From CAIQNR01 sp031972475 (GTDB lineage Bacteria > Babelota > Babeliae > Babelales > CAIQNR01), in NCBI GenBank assembly GCA_031972475.1, contig DALYEP010000001.1:186001-250000 (forward strand): 64,000 bases of DNA, given 5' to 3'. Both the position numbers and the translations under genes were made by a program. Positions 51,816 through 60,620 of this stretch are shown here, piece after piece. Every line of letters starts with the position of its first letter. The stretch's first letter is position 1. Under the pieces are notes generated by a model, which worked only from the letters and a program-made list of their open reading frames with translations, made no database searches and was not told where the DNA came from.

Positions 51816-53090
51816 ATGTTTAAAATTAAATATAGTAAGATAGTTTTTTCTGCTGTGTGTTATGCTTTTTCATTTATATATATCGATTATTTTTGGTTTT
51901 GTTCTTTTTGTTTTTTATATCCTCTTTATCGATTAATTTTTTTTCATCGTTTGAATTTGTTCTATAAAGATGGTTTATTGTGGGGTTGTATTACTTATAC
52001 TATTCAAACAATTGCAATTATTGATTTTGTATATAGATACGGATTAAGTGGGTGGAGTCTTGTAATTCCAGGATTTGTTATAGTAATGATGAGTCTACTT
52101 TCTGGCTTTTGGTTTTATATAATGAATGTATTTGCAAAAAAAAAATCGCATATAAAAATTTTTTTTATTTATATAGCTACAATATTATTTTTTTATACTA
52201 TTCATTATTGCGTGCTAACCATATTTTCAGGTTTTTTAATAGGGTATCCTTTTAGCTTTCCTCTTATTCCTTTGTTTTATAAAAGCTTATTTATAAAATT
52301 ATTGGTTGGTCATAATTTTGAATTTCTTATTTTAACTGTTTTTATAGTATGTCAGATTTTTTTTTCATTGCGTTGGTATAAAGTAAGTATGCCAATTATA
52401 ATAATATTTTTTTTGGGAGAGCTTTTTGTAAGAAATATTGATAATAAAGTTTATGATAATAATGTTTTGTGTACTCAAGTTTCTGTTCCTCAAAAACTTT
52501 CAAATGAGCCGTATCGTCGTATTTTGCAATTGTGTAATGCTATTTCTGCTGCGCAGTATTTAAATCCATACAGTAGAATTCTTGTTTTGCCAGAATCAAT
52601 ATTCCCTTTTTATGATCAATCCTTACATAATGTATTGTTTTCTATGGTTAGTGATTATTGTCATCCTGATTCTTATGTTTTACTTGGAGTATATAGAACT
52701 GATAAGAATAAGCGTTTTAATTCTTGTATTTGTATTTATAAAGGTAATGTTGTTTTTGTTTATGATAAAAAAATATTAGTACCATTTTTTGAATATATAC
52801 CGTCTTATTTTGGAGATGGAGCTTTTGGCATTAATGGGGTTGATTTTTCACATGGCGCTTTTGATCAAGAAAATTTATGTCCAACTTCTTTATTTGGTTC
52901 TTATAGGCTTATGATATGCGCAGAAGTATTTTGGGGCGAAATAAAACCAGATTCATTAATAATTGCATTTATTAATGATAAGTATTTTAAATATTCTTAT
53001 TTTCATAAAATTATGCGTTTATATGCAGATTATAGAGTTTGTTCTGTTAAAAGCACGATCATTTACAGTTCGTATGGTGTAAGCTCCTAG
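51816..53090 (+). CDS. lnt: apolipoprotein N-acyltransferase-like protein, C-terminally short
   Basis: 424 residues. The first half has about six membrane helices (to about residue 210). The nitrilase-type domain keeps the Lnt triad: Glu260 in LVLPESIFPF, Lys318 in VYDKKILVPFFEYIP and Cys368 in LMICAEVFWG. Lnt transfers the third acyl chain onto lipoprotein N-terminal Cys on the periplasmic side. E. coli Lnt is about 510 residues. This protein stops at STIIYSSYGVSS, where the family continues with the last strands and a final membrane helix. Either a shorter functional form or a recent truncation is possible. Confidence 0.8.
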   Translation: MFKIKYSKIVFSAVCYAFSFIYIDYFWFCSFCFLYPLYRLIFFHRLNLFYKDGLLWGCITYTIQTIAIIDFVYRYGLSGWSLVIPGFVIVMMSLLSGFWFYIMNVFAKKKSHIKIFFIYIATILFFYTIHYCVLTIFSGFLIGYPFSFPLIPLFYKSLFIKLLVGHNFEFLILTVFIVCQIFFSLRWYKVSMPIIIIFFLGELFVRNIDNKVYDNNVLCTQVSVPQKLSNEPYRRILQLCNAISAAQYLNPYSRILVLPESIFPFYDQSLHNVLFSMVSDYCHPDSYVLLGVYRTDKNKRFNSCICIYKGNVVFVYDKKILVPFFEYIPSYFGDGAFGINGVDFSHGAFDQENLCPTSLFGSYRLMICAEVFWGEIKPDSLIIAFINDKYFKYSYFHKIMRLYADYRVCSVKSTIIYSSYGVSS

Positions 53091-53244
53091 CGCTATATTA
53101 TAAGTATAATAAGCTTATAAATTGTAATAACTATAAAAAAAATTAATTTTTATAATTTATACTTGAAATCTTTTTTAAAAAAATAGTACTATTATAATAA
53201 GTTTATAAATGGAAAATATATTTCTATAATTAGGAGGTTGTTCG

Positions 53245-54084
53245 ATGAATAAAAAATATATCTTATTTTTAGCGTCTTTTTTTGTTGGTAATGTTTGTTT
53301 TGGTTTTGTTGAGTCAAATGATATGGATAATGCAATGCCGCCTGCTCCAGAAGCTTGTTATAGTCGAGATATGGAAAAAATGCATAAAAAGCGCATGGGT
53401 TGTGAAATGAAGCCTATATTTAATTATGGAATTGATTATAGTGAAATGCCCTTTAATTCGCGAAAATGTGGAACTGATTGTGCCAATGAGTATAGTGGTG
53501 GTAAGTTTACTGCTACGTGGGATGTTGGTAATAGTGATCCTGTTATTACTTCAGCAGAATTTTATCCTTCTCAAGGTAAAATAGTTACGCAAGAAATGGT
53601 TGAGGCTCCTGTTTTAGAAGCAGTTGTAGAAAATGCTGATAGTTCAAATGATGTAGTTTTGGATAGTCCTGTTGCAATAGCTGATATACCTACTGTTAAT
53701 TTAAATGATTTTTCAAATAAGTTTTTAGATGATTGTCCAGATTTTATTTCACAAGTTAGTTGGATAAATAATTTATTGTTGCCTTTGCAAATGCTTACAG
53801 ATGTTGCTTTGGCTACAACTTCTGCAACTAAAGAAGATAAAGAAAATATGATGATTACGCTTACAGAAAATTGTATGGCTCAAGGTTCTTTATTTTTAAC
53901 TGAGACTGTAGCGCTTGATCCTGAAGTTTCTCGCGATTTAAAAGAGCAAGTAGATAGAGTTTGTATGGCTTATATTAAGCGCGTAACAGATTCTATAGTT
54001 GCTGATGATATACATGCTGGAGATGCAGAAGAAGTTCTAGATATGATTCAAGATATTGAAGAAAGTATACCTTCTGCTGCATAA
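53245..54084 (+). CDS. secreted Cys-containing acidic protein
   Basis: 279 residues with a signal peptide (YILFLASFFVGNVCFGF, cleavage near residue 20) and an AGGAGG ribosome-binding site. The N-terminal part has several Cys (EACYSRD, MGCEMK, KCGTDCANEY) and Met-rich stretches. The C-terminal part (about 150-279) is acidic and helical. No family is recognised. A weak terminator follows before rplI. Confidence 0.72.
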   Translation: MNKKYILFLASFFVGNVCFGFVESNDMDNAMPPAPEACYSRDMEKMHKKRMGCEMKPIFNYGIDYSEMPFNSRKCGTDCANEYSGGKFTATWDVGNSDPVITSAEFYPSQGKIVTQEMVEAPVLEAVVENADSSNDVVLDSPVAIADIPTVNLNDFSNKFLDDCPDFISQVSWINNLLLPLQMLTDVALATTSATKEDKENMMITLTENCMAQGSLFLTETVALDPEVSRDLKEQVDRVCMAYIKRVTDSIVADDIHAGDAEEVLDMIQDIEESIPSAA

Positions 54085-54149
54085 GAAGTTTTTAAAAATA
54101 TTTTTTAAAACTTATAAATTTATAATGTATTAAATTCAATTACTTACTA

Positions 54150-54191
54150 CCCAAAGGCTCAATAAGGAATATATCTTTGTTGGGCTTTTTT
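54150..54191 (+). terminator. probable terminator before rplI
   Basis: An imperfect stem CCCAAAG...CTTTGTTGGG followed by C and a T6 tract, between the secreted acidic protein gene and rplI. Confidence 0.55.
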
Positions 54192-54264
54192 GTTTTAACT
54201 TTTTTGTTTTTGTTTATACTGCGTAGTAATAGATTTATAGAGCATGTATTTCAGGAGATATACT

Positions 54265-54726
54265 ATGAAAGTTTTTCTACTTAAAGATGTAGTAAACGTT
54301 GGAATGGCAAATCAAATTGTAAAAGTTTCTGAAGGGTATGCGGTTAATTTTTTAATACCAAAAAAATTGGGTATACAAATTACACCGGATAATGAAAAAA
54401 ATTATCTTGGAAAAGTTAAACATATTGAACATAAAAAAGAAGTGATAGCATCAAAAACTTCTATGCTTGGTGAGCGCATTAAAACATTGACTTTAACATT
54501 AAAAAAGAAAATGCATGATGATGGGAAGCTTTATGGTTCTGTTAATTCAACAGAAGTAGCAGAGCTTTTAGCAAAAGAGGGTGTTGCTGTAGGTAAAAGT
54601 CAGATTGAATTTGAAAAATCAATCAAAGAAAAAGGCATATTCCCTGTTACTGTTAAATTGACAACAAAATTGAGTGCAAAGTTCTCTTTAAAAGTTGTAA
54701 GTGATGATCAAAAAGGTATGTGTTAA
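54265..54726 (+). CDS. rplI: 50S ribosomal protein L9
   Basis: 153 residues. ATG 54265 with CAGGAGA about 7 nt upstream gives the family start MKVFLLKDVVNVG; an in-frame ATG at 54244 would add seven unlike residues. The N domain has VNFLIPKKLGI and the C domain has LYGSVNSTEVAELL. L9 binds 23S rRNA and spans the L1 side of the ribosome. dnaB follows after 32 bases, a widely conserved adjacency. Confidence 0.96.
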   Translation: MKVFLLKDVVNVGMANQIVKVSEGYAVNFLIPKKLGIQITPDNEKNYLGKVKHIEHKKEVIASKTSMLGERIKTLTLTLKKKMHDDGKLYGSVNSTEVAELLAKEGVAVGKSQIEFEKSIKEKGIFPVTVKLTTKLSAKFSLKVVSDDQKGMC

Positions 54727-54758
54727 TATAAAATATAGATTTTAGAGACAATAGAAAA

Positions 54759-56129
54759 ATGCAAACTCCATCACATTATAAAAATGACAATAAATCTTCA
54801 GAACGAATTTTAGGGAAAAGGCTTCCTGCTTCTGTAGAGGCAGAAAAAGCTTTGCTTGGAGCACTTTTACTTAATGATGAAAACATTCCGCATGTTGTTG
54901 AAATTTTGTCAGCAAAAGATTTTTACGTTCCTGCACATAGATATGTGTATGAAGCAATTATGCTTATAGCTGAGCGTTCTGAGCGTGTTGATATTGTCAC
55001 TTTGCAAAATGAGCTTGAAAAGAAGGGTGTTTTTCAAGATATTGGTGGAGTGATGTATCTTTTAAGTTTGCAAGAAGATATTCCTGCTATAGGACTTATT
55101 ACTCAACATGCGCATATTATTAAAGAAAAATCTATTTTAAGAGAGTTGATAGGTTCTGCTACAGATATTATTACTAATTGTTACTCTCAAGAAGATCAAG
55201 AAATTAGTGCTGTTTTAGATTCTGCAGAAAAAACTATTTTTCAGATTTCTCATAAGAGAACTGATCAGTCTTTTGTTCAAATTAATATTTGGTTAAAAAA
55301 GACGTTTCAACATCTTTCTAATATGAAAAGTAATCATGGCGGTCTTACTGGGGTTGCTTCGGGTTATACTATGTTAGATCAGATGACATCCGGTTTTCAA
55401 AATGGCGATATGATTGTATTGGCAGGTCGACCTTCTATGGGTAAAACAATAGTAGGTCTTAATGTTGCTGCTCATGCAGCTATTAATGGATTATCTGTTG
55501 GTTTTTTTTCTTTAGAAATGTCAGGAGAGCAGTTAACTAATCGTTTATTGTCATCTGAATCTCAAATTCCACACCAAGCAATTAGAAATGGAACAATTAC
55601 ATCTGATGAGTGGCTTGATTTAACTAAAGTTGCAGCAAAGCTTGCTGAGGCAAAATTATTTATCGATGACACAGCTGGTCTTGATATTATGTCATTGAGA
55701 GCAAAAGCTCGAAAATTAAAATCTCAACATAATGTTCATTTGATTGTTATAGATTATTTACAATTGCTTTCTGGTGGTAAAAAGCATGAAAATAGACATC
55801 AAGAAGTTTCTGAAATATCTCGTGCACTTAAAGCTTTAGCAAAAGAATTAAATATTCCTATTTTGGCACTTTCTCAACTTTCTCGTGCAGTTGATAGTCG
55901 TATGGATAAGAGGCCGATGCTTTCTGATTTGCGAGAATCTGGTGCAATTGAGCAAGATGCTGACGTTATTATGTTTATGTATAGAGATGTTGTATATAAT
56001 CCTGATACCGATAATCCTGCATCAGCGGAACTAATTGTTGGAAAGCAAAGAAACGGCCCAACCGGTACAGTTCATTTACAATATTTACGAGACATTATGA
56101 AATTTGAAGATGCTCCTGCGATGTATTAA
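54759..56129 (+). CDS. dnaB: replicative DNA helicase DnaB
   Basis: 456 residues. The N-terminal helical domain starts LPASVEAEKALLGALLLNDE. The RecA-like ATPase has Walker A AGRPSMGKT near residue 222, VGFFSLEMS, and Walker B LIVIDYLQLLSG near 330. The C-terminal SDLRESGAIEQDADVIMF and RNGPTG segments are typical. DnaB is the hexameric 5'-3' fork helicase loaded with DnaA. There is no intein. It lies in an rplI-dnaB-ruvC run. Confidence 0.97.
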   Translation: MQTPSHYKNDNKSSERILGKRLPASVEAEKALLGALLLNDENIPHVVEILSAKDFYVPAHRYVYEAIMLIAERSERVDIVTLQNELEKKGVFQDIGGVMYLLSLQEDIPAIGLITQHAHIIKEKSILRELIGSATDIITNCYSQEDQEISAVLDSAEKTIFQISHKRTDQSFVQINIWLKKTFQHLSNMKSNHGGLTGVASGYTMLDQMTSGFQNGDMIVLAGRPSMGKTIVGLNVAAHAAINGLSVGFFSLEMSGEQLTNRLLSSESQIPHQAIRNGTITSDEWLDLTKVAAKLAEAKLFIDDTAGLDIMSLRAKARKLKSQHNVHLIVIDYLQLLSGGKKHENRHQEVSEISRALKALAKELNIPILALSQLSRAVDSRMDKRPMLSDLRESGAIEQDADVIMFMYRDVVYNPDTDNPASAELIVGKQRNGPTGTVHLQYLRDIMKFEDAPAMY

Positions 56130-56154
56130 AATCTAAATCAAAAAGGATAAGAGT

Positions 56155-56646
56155 GTGGTAATGCTTGGAGTTGATCCAGGGTTTCAGTTTGCTGGATATG
56201 GTGTAATAAAAAAAGATGGTGGTAAAACAATAGCAATTGATTATGGATATTTAAAATTACCACCAACGCGTTCACTTTCTGATAGAACTCAGATGTTTTA
56301 TAATTTTTTTAAAGATAAAATTATAGCTTATTCGGTTACACATCTTTCTTTAGAAACACCATTTTTGGGCAAAAATGCTCAAAATTTTTTAAAATTAGGT
56401 TATTTACGCGGCATCTTATATTTGCTTGCTAGTCAATATTCATTAGAAATTTTTGAATTTGCTCCCCGAGAGGTTAAAGCTGCTGTAACAGGTTATGGAG
56501 GTGCTAGCAAGCAGCAGGTTGCAGCTATTGTAGCTAAACTTTTTCCTGGTTTAGCTCAACAAGATAAACATGACGTAACTGACGCTCTTGCAGTAACACT
56601 TTGTGGAATTTGGCAGAAAAATAATATATTAGCTCAATTTAGATAG
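56155..56646 (+). CDS. ruvC: crossover junction endodeoxyribonuclease RuvC
   Basis: 163 residues. The GTG start at 56155 has AAGGA 7 nt upstream; ATG 56161 is the alternative. The acidic catalytic residues are present in MLGVDPGFQFAGYG, SLETPF and HDVTDALAV, with APREVKAAVTGYGGASKQQV between them. It resolves Holliday junctions as a dimer with RuvAB, which are not in the window. It directly follows dnaB. Confidence 0.95.
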   Translation: MVMLGVDPGFQFAGYGVIKKDGGKTIAIDYGYLKLPPTRSLSDRTQMFYNFFKDKIIAYSVTHLSLETPFLGKNAQNFLKLGYLRGILYLLASQYSLEIFEFAPREVKAAVTGYGGASKQQVAAIVAKLFPGLAQQDKHDVTDALAVTLCGIWQKNNILAQFR

Positions 56647-56751
56647 TATCGCTTTTCTTTTTAAAAATTCAATTAAGCAATTTGCTTTTTTTTTTTATAT
56701 ACAAGGTATTGTTATTTAGTAATCATTAATAATATTAAATGGAGTTTTATT

Positions 56752-57345
56752 ATGAAAAAAACAGTATTTATGCTTATATCAGCAATAGTTTGCAATGATT
56801 TAATTTCTAATAGTTTTTTAACACAAGGTTCTTATTTGGGTCATTCTCGAATTGACAATTTTGAAGAAGAAGAAAAGGGGTTTTTATTTGATGCAAAAGA
56901 TGAAATGATTGCTGTTTTGGATGGTAAGCCTATTTATTATGATCAGGGCTGCGATGTTATTTTTTTGATAGGCAAAGAAGGTTTATTTAAAACGTATAAA
57001 ACAACTTTAGATCCTTATTTTAGATCTCAATTAGAAACTGCTGAAAAGATAGATAAAGAGATGAGAAAGGGTCTTTTGGTGGATTATTTTAAATTGTCTT
57101 TAAAAGCCGAAAGAGTAATGGAATTTATGGAGAGACTTATAGTAAAAGAAGAATTTTTTTTGAATAAGCAATTTGATGAAGTTCAAAAACAAGTAATTGA
57201 TGAAGTTAGTAGTAAGGCTGATCTATTACGTGCTATTTATGAAAGAAAATTTCAAGCTGAGTCTTCTAAGAAGTTGCCTATTTCTTCAGTAGTTGCTGTT
57301 GCATCTGTAGTAGGTTTAACGACTTACTTAGCTTTTAGAAAATAG
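56752..57345 (+). CDS. secreted protein with C-terminal membrane anchor
   Basis: 197 residues with a weak signal peptide (MKKTVFMLISAIVCNDLISN). A soluble helical middle (MEFMERLIVKEEFFLNKQFD) is followed by a C-terminal hydrophobic segment (ISSVVAVASVVGLTTYLAF, 175-193) ending in ARG/LYS (RK). This suggests a periplasmic domain held by a C-terminal anchor. No family is recognised. It is followed by a structured intergenic RNA element or terminator. Confidence 0.68.
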   Translation: MKKTVFMLISAIVCNDLISNSFLTQGSYLGHSRIDNFEEEEKGFLFDAKDEMIAVLDGKPIYYDQGCDVIFLIGKEGLFKTYKTTLDPYFRSQLETAEKIDKEMRKGLLVDYFKLSLKAERVMEFMERLIVKEEFFLNKQFDEVQKQVIDEVSSKADLLRAIYERKFQAESSKKLPISSVVAVASVVGLTTYLAFRK

Positions 57346-57371
57346 AAAAGAAAAATTTATTTTTGATTTAT

Positions 57372-57457
57372 AAGGATTTATATAAAGGGAATATTTTTAA
57401 AATTTTAAAAATATGCCAATGTAAAATGTTTTGTTTTATATAAATCCTTGTTTTTTA
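57372..57457 (+). terminator. long two-part hairpin with T-run, terminator or structured RNA
   Basis: The outer 15-bp perfect stem AAGGATTTATATAAA (57372-57386) / TTTATATAAATCCTT (57435-57449) is followed by G and a T6 tract. Inside it lies a second hairpin, ATATTTTTAAAA/TTTTAAAAATAT. This is larger than a simple terminator needs. Confidence 0.6.
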
Positions 57458-57540
57458 TTTTGAGCATCTTTTATACTTTTAAAATGATGGGAATAAGGAG
57501 ATAGTGATCATTGAAACAAAGTAGTAAAAATGAAGAACGG

Positions 57541-57564
57541 TTTTGAGCGAAGGGAGGCTCAAAA
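57541..57564 (+). promoter_or_regulatory. hairpin presenting the ribosome-binding site
   Basis: An 8-bp stem TTTTGAGC/GCTCAAAA encloses the loop GAAGGGAG, which holds the Shine-Dalgarno sequence; the stem's last A is the first base of the ATG at 57564. Such a layout can gate translation by temperature or by a GGA-loop-binding protein. Confidence 0.55.
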
Positions 57565-58022
57565 TGAATAAAATTTATTCCAATCAAAAAGCACACAAAG
57601 GGTCAGGGGGGCTTGGCCGGTACATACAGATTCCATGTACAGAGAATGAAATCCTTTATCTAGAAAAAATTTGTATGCAACCAGGGATTCACAATATAAC
57701 AGTTTCGTCACTTGCAAGCGGCCGTCACGTGATTGCTCAAATTTTACAAGCACTTGCGTGGCATCAAGATATTGGTTATTTGGCTATAAATGAAGAAATT
57801 GATAAAAAAATAGATGTTACAAATATTACAAAAATATTTAAATGGCCAATTGATCAAGAGCAGCTTGAGTATTTTTTTATACATTATTTTTATTATGATT
57901 TTTTATTAATAGAAGTTTCAAAAGAACTTTATTCTATGCCATGGATTAATGTATTTGAGCAGCAACTCCTTGCTTATAAAATTGATGAAATAATTCCTAT
58001 AGTAATTATTGAACAATCTTAA
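57564..58022 (+). CDS. cytoplasmic hypothetical protein with structured leader
   Basis: 152 residues. ATG 57564 is chosen because GGGAGG precedes it. It has no signal peptide. The middle (PGIHNITVSSLASGRHVIAQ followed by ILQALAWHQDIGYLAI) has the strand-loop-helix-strand rhythm of a RecA/KaiC-type ATPase, but there is no GKT/S Walker A, so it may be a degenerate version or unrelated. The C-terminal half is rich in Tyr, Phe and Ile. Its position next to a TrpR-like regulator is the only context. The function is unknown. Confidence 0.65.
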   Translation: MNKIYSNQKAHKGSGGLGRYIQIPCTENEILYLEKICMQPGIHNITVSSLASGRHVIAQILQALAWHQDIGYLAINEEIDKKIDVTNITKIFKWPIDQEQLEYFFIHYFYYDFLLIEVSKELYSMPWINVFEQQLLAYKIDEIIPIVIIEQS

Positions 58023-58120
58023 TGTTTCATAATTATTTGACTTTTTTGTTCTACTGTTCTACTATGTTAAAACAACTTCAATAATGTTATAAAATATTAA
58101 ATAAGCTTTAAAAAGTATTT

Positions 58121-58441
58121 ATGGAAAATAAATTTAAAAACTCTAAAAATAAAGATAAAAAAGAACTGTTTGATCTTTTTTTGTTATTAAAAAATTCAGA
58201 TGAGGTTGAGCGTTTTTTAAATGATTTATGCACTCCTCAAGAAATAGAGTCAATGGCAGATAGATGGAAAATATGTAAGCAGCTTGATAAAGGAGAACTT
58301 TCTTATCGTGATATTAATCAATTGACGGGTGCAAGTTTAGCAACTATAACGCGTGTTGCTCGATTTATTAAAGATGAACCGCATCAAGGATATGCAATGA
58401 TGCTTAAAAGAATTAAAGAATTAAATTCGATCGATAATTAA
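58121..58441 (+). CDS. TrpR/YerC-family DNA-binding regulator
   Basis: 106 residues. The family core runs from LCTPQEIESMADRWKICKQL through SYRDINQLTGASLATITRVARF, a helix-turn-helix as in the YerC/YecD group of the Trp repressor superfamily. The N terminus is Lys-rich. It is 15 bases upstream of an amino-acid ABC transporter operon on the same strand and may regulate it. That link is inference from position. Confidence 0.88.
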   Translation: MENKFKNSKNKDKKELFDLFLLLKNSDEVERFLNDLCTPQEIESMADRWKICKQLDKGELSYRDINQLTGASLATITRVARFIKDEPHQGYAMMLKRIKELNSIDN

Positions 58442-58456
58442 AAATAAGAATTAATC

Positions 58457-59236
58457 ATGAAAATAAAATATATTATTTTGGTCGCTGTACTATTGTGTTC
58501 TGCTGGATATTTTTTTTTAAAAAAAAATGATCAATCATTAGATAGAAAAGATTGTTTGGTTGTTGGTATTGCTGCTGACTATGCTCCTTATGTAAGTATT
58601 AATCAGCAAGGAGAGTATGAAGGTTTTGATGTTGATATTGCGCATGCTCTTGCAAAAAAAATGAATAAAAAGTTGGTTTTTAAAGATTATGGTTCTATGA
58701 CTTCTCTTTTTATGGCTCTGGACCAAAATGCTATAGATATTATTTTATGGGGTATTTCTATTACTCAAAAACGATTAGAAAAAGTTGATTTTGTTCCTTA
58801 TCATGGTCAAGAAATTATGAGTTATCCGCTTGTTTTTTGGCAAGATATTCCTCACAAGATAGTCACTTTAAGTGATATGAAGGGTGCTCGTATTTGTGTT
58901 GAGCCAAATTCTGTTCAAAGTGCTGTTTTATATCCATATGAAGATACTATTACTATTATACCTACAGAACGTGTAGATGATGCATTTTTAATGGTTCAAC
59001 AAGGTAAAGCTGATGCCGCATTGTTAGATCCTGCTATTGCTCAAAAATTTAAAATCAAATGTCCTCAAATTAAAAGTATAGAAATAGTTTTATCTCCTGA
59101 AGAGCGTTCTTATGGGATGGGAATTCCTGTTAACAAAACAAATATTGATTTAAAAAAAGTTCTTGATAACGCTGTTGAAGCATTAAAGCAAGAGGGTGTT
59201 ATTAAAGATTTAGAAAAAAAATGGGGTGTATTGTGA
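58457..59236 (+). CDS. polar amino-acid ABC transporter, substrate-binding protein
   Basis: 259 residues. An uncleaved-looking N-terminal hydrophobic anchor or signal (IILVAVLLCSAGYFFL) is followed by a family 3 solute-binding domain: ADYAPYVSINQQGEYEGFDV near residue 40, SITQKRLEKVDFVPY near 102 and ERSYGMGIPV near 215. No ideal lipobox is seen, although VLLC could be one. It delivers a polar amino acid (arginine or glutamine type) to the permease. It is the first gene of a three-gene transporter operon. Confidence 0.9.
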   Translation: MKIKYIILVAVLLCSAGYFFLKKNDQSLDRKDCLVVGIAADYAPYVSINQQGEYEGFDVDIAHALAKKMNKKLVFKDYGSMTSLFMALDQNAIDIILWGISITQKRLEKVDFVPYHGQEIMSYPLVFWQDIPHKIVTLSDMKGARICVEPNSVQSAVLYPYEDTITIIPTERVDDAFLMVQQGKADAALLDPAIAQKFKIKCPQIKSIEIVLSPEERSYGMGIPVNKTNIDLKKVLDNAVEALKQEGVIKDLEKKWGVL

Positions 59237-59889
59237 GTAGTTTATTTATCTATGCACCTTTGATTGCAAAAGGGGTAGTAGTTACTTTGGCAGCTTGGGT
59301 CTTTGCATCAATAATAAGTGCTGTAATGGGGCTGTTTTTGGGTGTTTTAAGTTGCAAACAGATGAAGATGGGAAACTTTTTTTGGCTTATTAAGTTTTAT
59401 ACTTTTGTTGCAAAAGGCATTCCCGCATATGTTCAAATTTTGATTGCTTATTTTGTTATTCCTACGTTTATTGGATTTTCTATTGATCCTTTTGTTGCAG
59501 CTTGTTTGGCTCTTGGATTTTGTTCAAGTGGTTATGTTGCAGAAATTATTAAAGCAGGAATGAATTCTATTTCTCAAGGTCAATGGGATGCGGCATTTGT
59601 TTTGGGATATTCATTACCTCGAGCAGTTAAGGATATTATTCTGCCACAAGCATTGTCAGCAGTTACTCCAGCGCTTTTAGGAGAAGCAGAACAATTATTA
59701 AAAAGCACATCTCTTTTAGCAACAATTGGCGTTACAGAATTAACTCGTGCAGGTCAAAATATTATTTCAAGAGAATTAAATCCTTTTGCTGTCTATATAG
59801 CAATTGCCTGTTTATATTTAATGTTTTCTGCTCTTATTCAAATAGTTATTTATAAATTGCAGCAAAGGGGTCGTTATGGTAGTTGTTAA
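59233..59889 (+). CDS. polar amino-acid ABC transporter, permease
   Basis: About 218 residues with five membrane helices. The GTG at 59233 overlaps the upstream TGA as GTGA with GGGGTG 5 nt before it, suggesting translational coupling; an ATG at 59221 is the alternative. The HisM/GlnP-type EAA loop is VAEIIKAGMNSISQGQWDAAFVLG (split across about residues 100-123). The permease forms the channel with the ATPase encoded next, whose start overlaps this gene by 14 bases. Confidence 0.9.
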   Translation: MSSLFIYAPLIAKGVVVTLAAWVFASIISAVMGLFLGVLSCKQMKMGNFFWLIKFYTFVAKGIPAYVQILIAYFVIPTFIGFSIDPFVAACLALGFCSSGYVAEIIKAGMNSISQGQWDAAFVLGYSLPRAVKDIILPQALSAVTPALLGEAEQLLKSTSLLATIGVTELTRAGQNIISRELNPFAVYIAIACLYLMFSALIQIVIYKLQQRGRYGSC

Positions 59890-60589
59890 AAATCTTACTG
59901 TTCTTTCTGATTTTGATAAAACTCCTTTGTTATTAAATATTTCGTGTGCTTTGCAAGAAGGTTCTATTACAAGTTTTATTGGTCAAAGCGGGGCAGGTAA
60001 AACAACTCTTCTTAAGGCGATGATCGGTCTTATTGATAGCAAAGAAGGGCTGATTACTGTTGATAATTATATTTTGTCTACATGTACATTTTTTGAGCGT
60101 TCAAAAAAAATAGGTTATGTCTTTCAAGACTTTAATTTATTCAATCATATGACTGTTCTTGAAAATTGTATCAATCCACAATTAATTCATAATGTTTTAG
60201 AAATTGATGCACATAAAAGGGCGATTGGTTTGTTGAAAGATCTTGATATAGAACATTTAAAAAATAGATATCCAAAAGAACTTTCAGGTGGTCAAAAACA
60301 GCGTGTTGCTATTGTTAGAGCTCTTTGTTTAGAACCAAAAGTGCTTTTACTTGATGAGCCAACTGCATCTCTTGATCCAATTAATACAGATATTTTAGTT
60401 AAAATTTTAAAAAGACTTGCGAAAAAAGGTTTTACGATAGGTCTTTCTACGCAAGATATGAATTTTATTAACAAGGTTTTTGATAAGGTATATTTATTGA
60501 ATAAGGGAGAAGTTATAGAATTTTGTGATGGAGAAAAAAAACGTGCTGCATCATTTAAAATTAATAATTTTTTAGATACAACACGATAA
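59876..60589 (+). CDS. polar amino-acid ABC transporter, ATP-binding protein
   Basis: 237 residues. Walker A GQSGAGKTTLL near residue 36, Q-loop VFQDFNLFNH, signature LSGGQKQRVAIVRAL near 137, Walker B LLLDEPTASLDP and an altered switch region (LSTQDMNF, with Gln where most ATPases have His). AAAGGGG precedes the ATG. It energises the amino-acid importer and completes the operon. The H-loop His to Gln change may slow ATP hydrolysis. Confidence 0.9.
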   Translation: MVVVKNLTVLSDFDKTPLLLNISCALQEGSITSFIGQSGAGKTTLLKAMIGLIDSKEGLITVDNYILSTCTFFERSKKIGYVFQDFNLFNHMTVLENCINPQLIHNVLEIDAHKRAIGLLKDLDIEHLKNRYPKELSGGQKQRVAIVRALCLEPKVLLLDEPTASLDPINTDILVKILKRLAKKGFTIGLSTQDMNFINKVFDKVYLLNKGEVIEFCDGEKKRAASFKINNFLDTTR

Positions 60590-60620
60590 TAAATTTTATT
60601 TTTAATTTAATTTCCGATTC

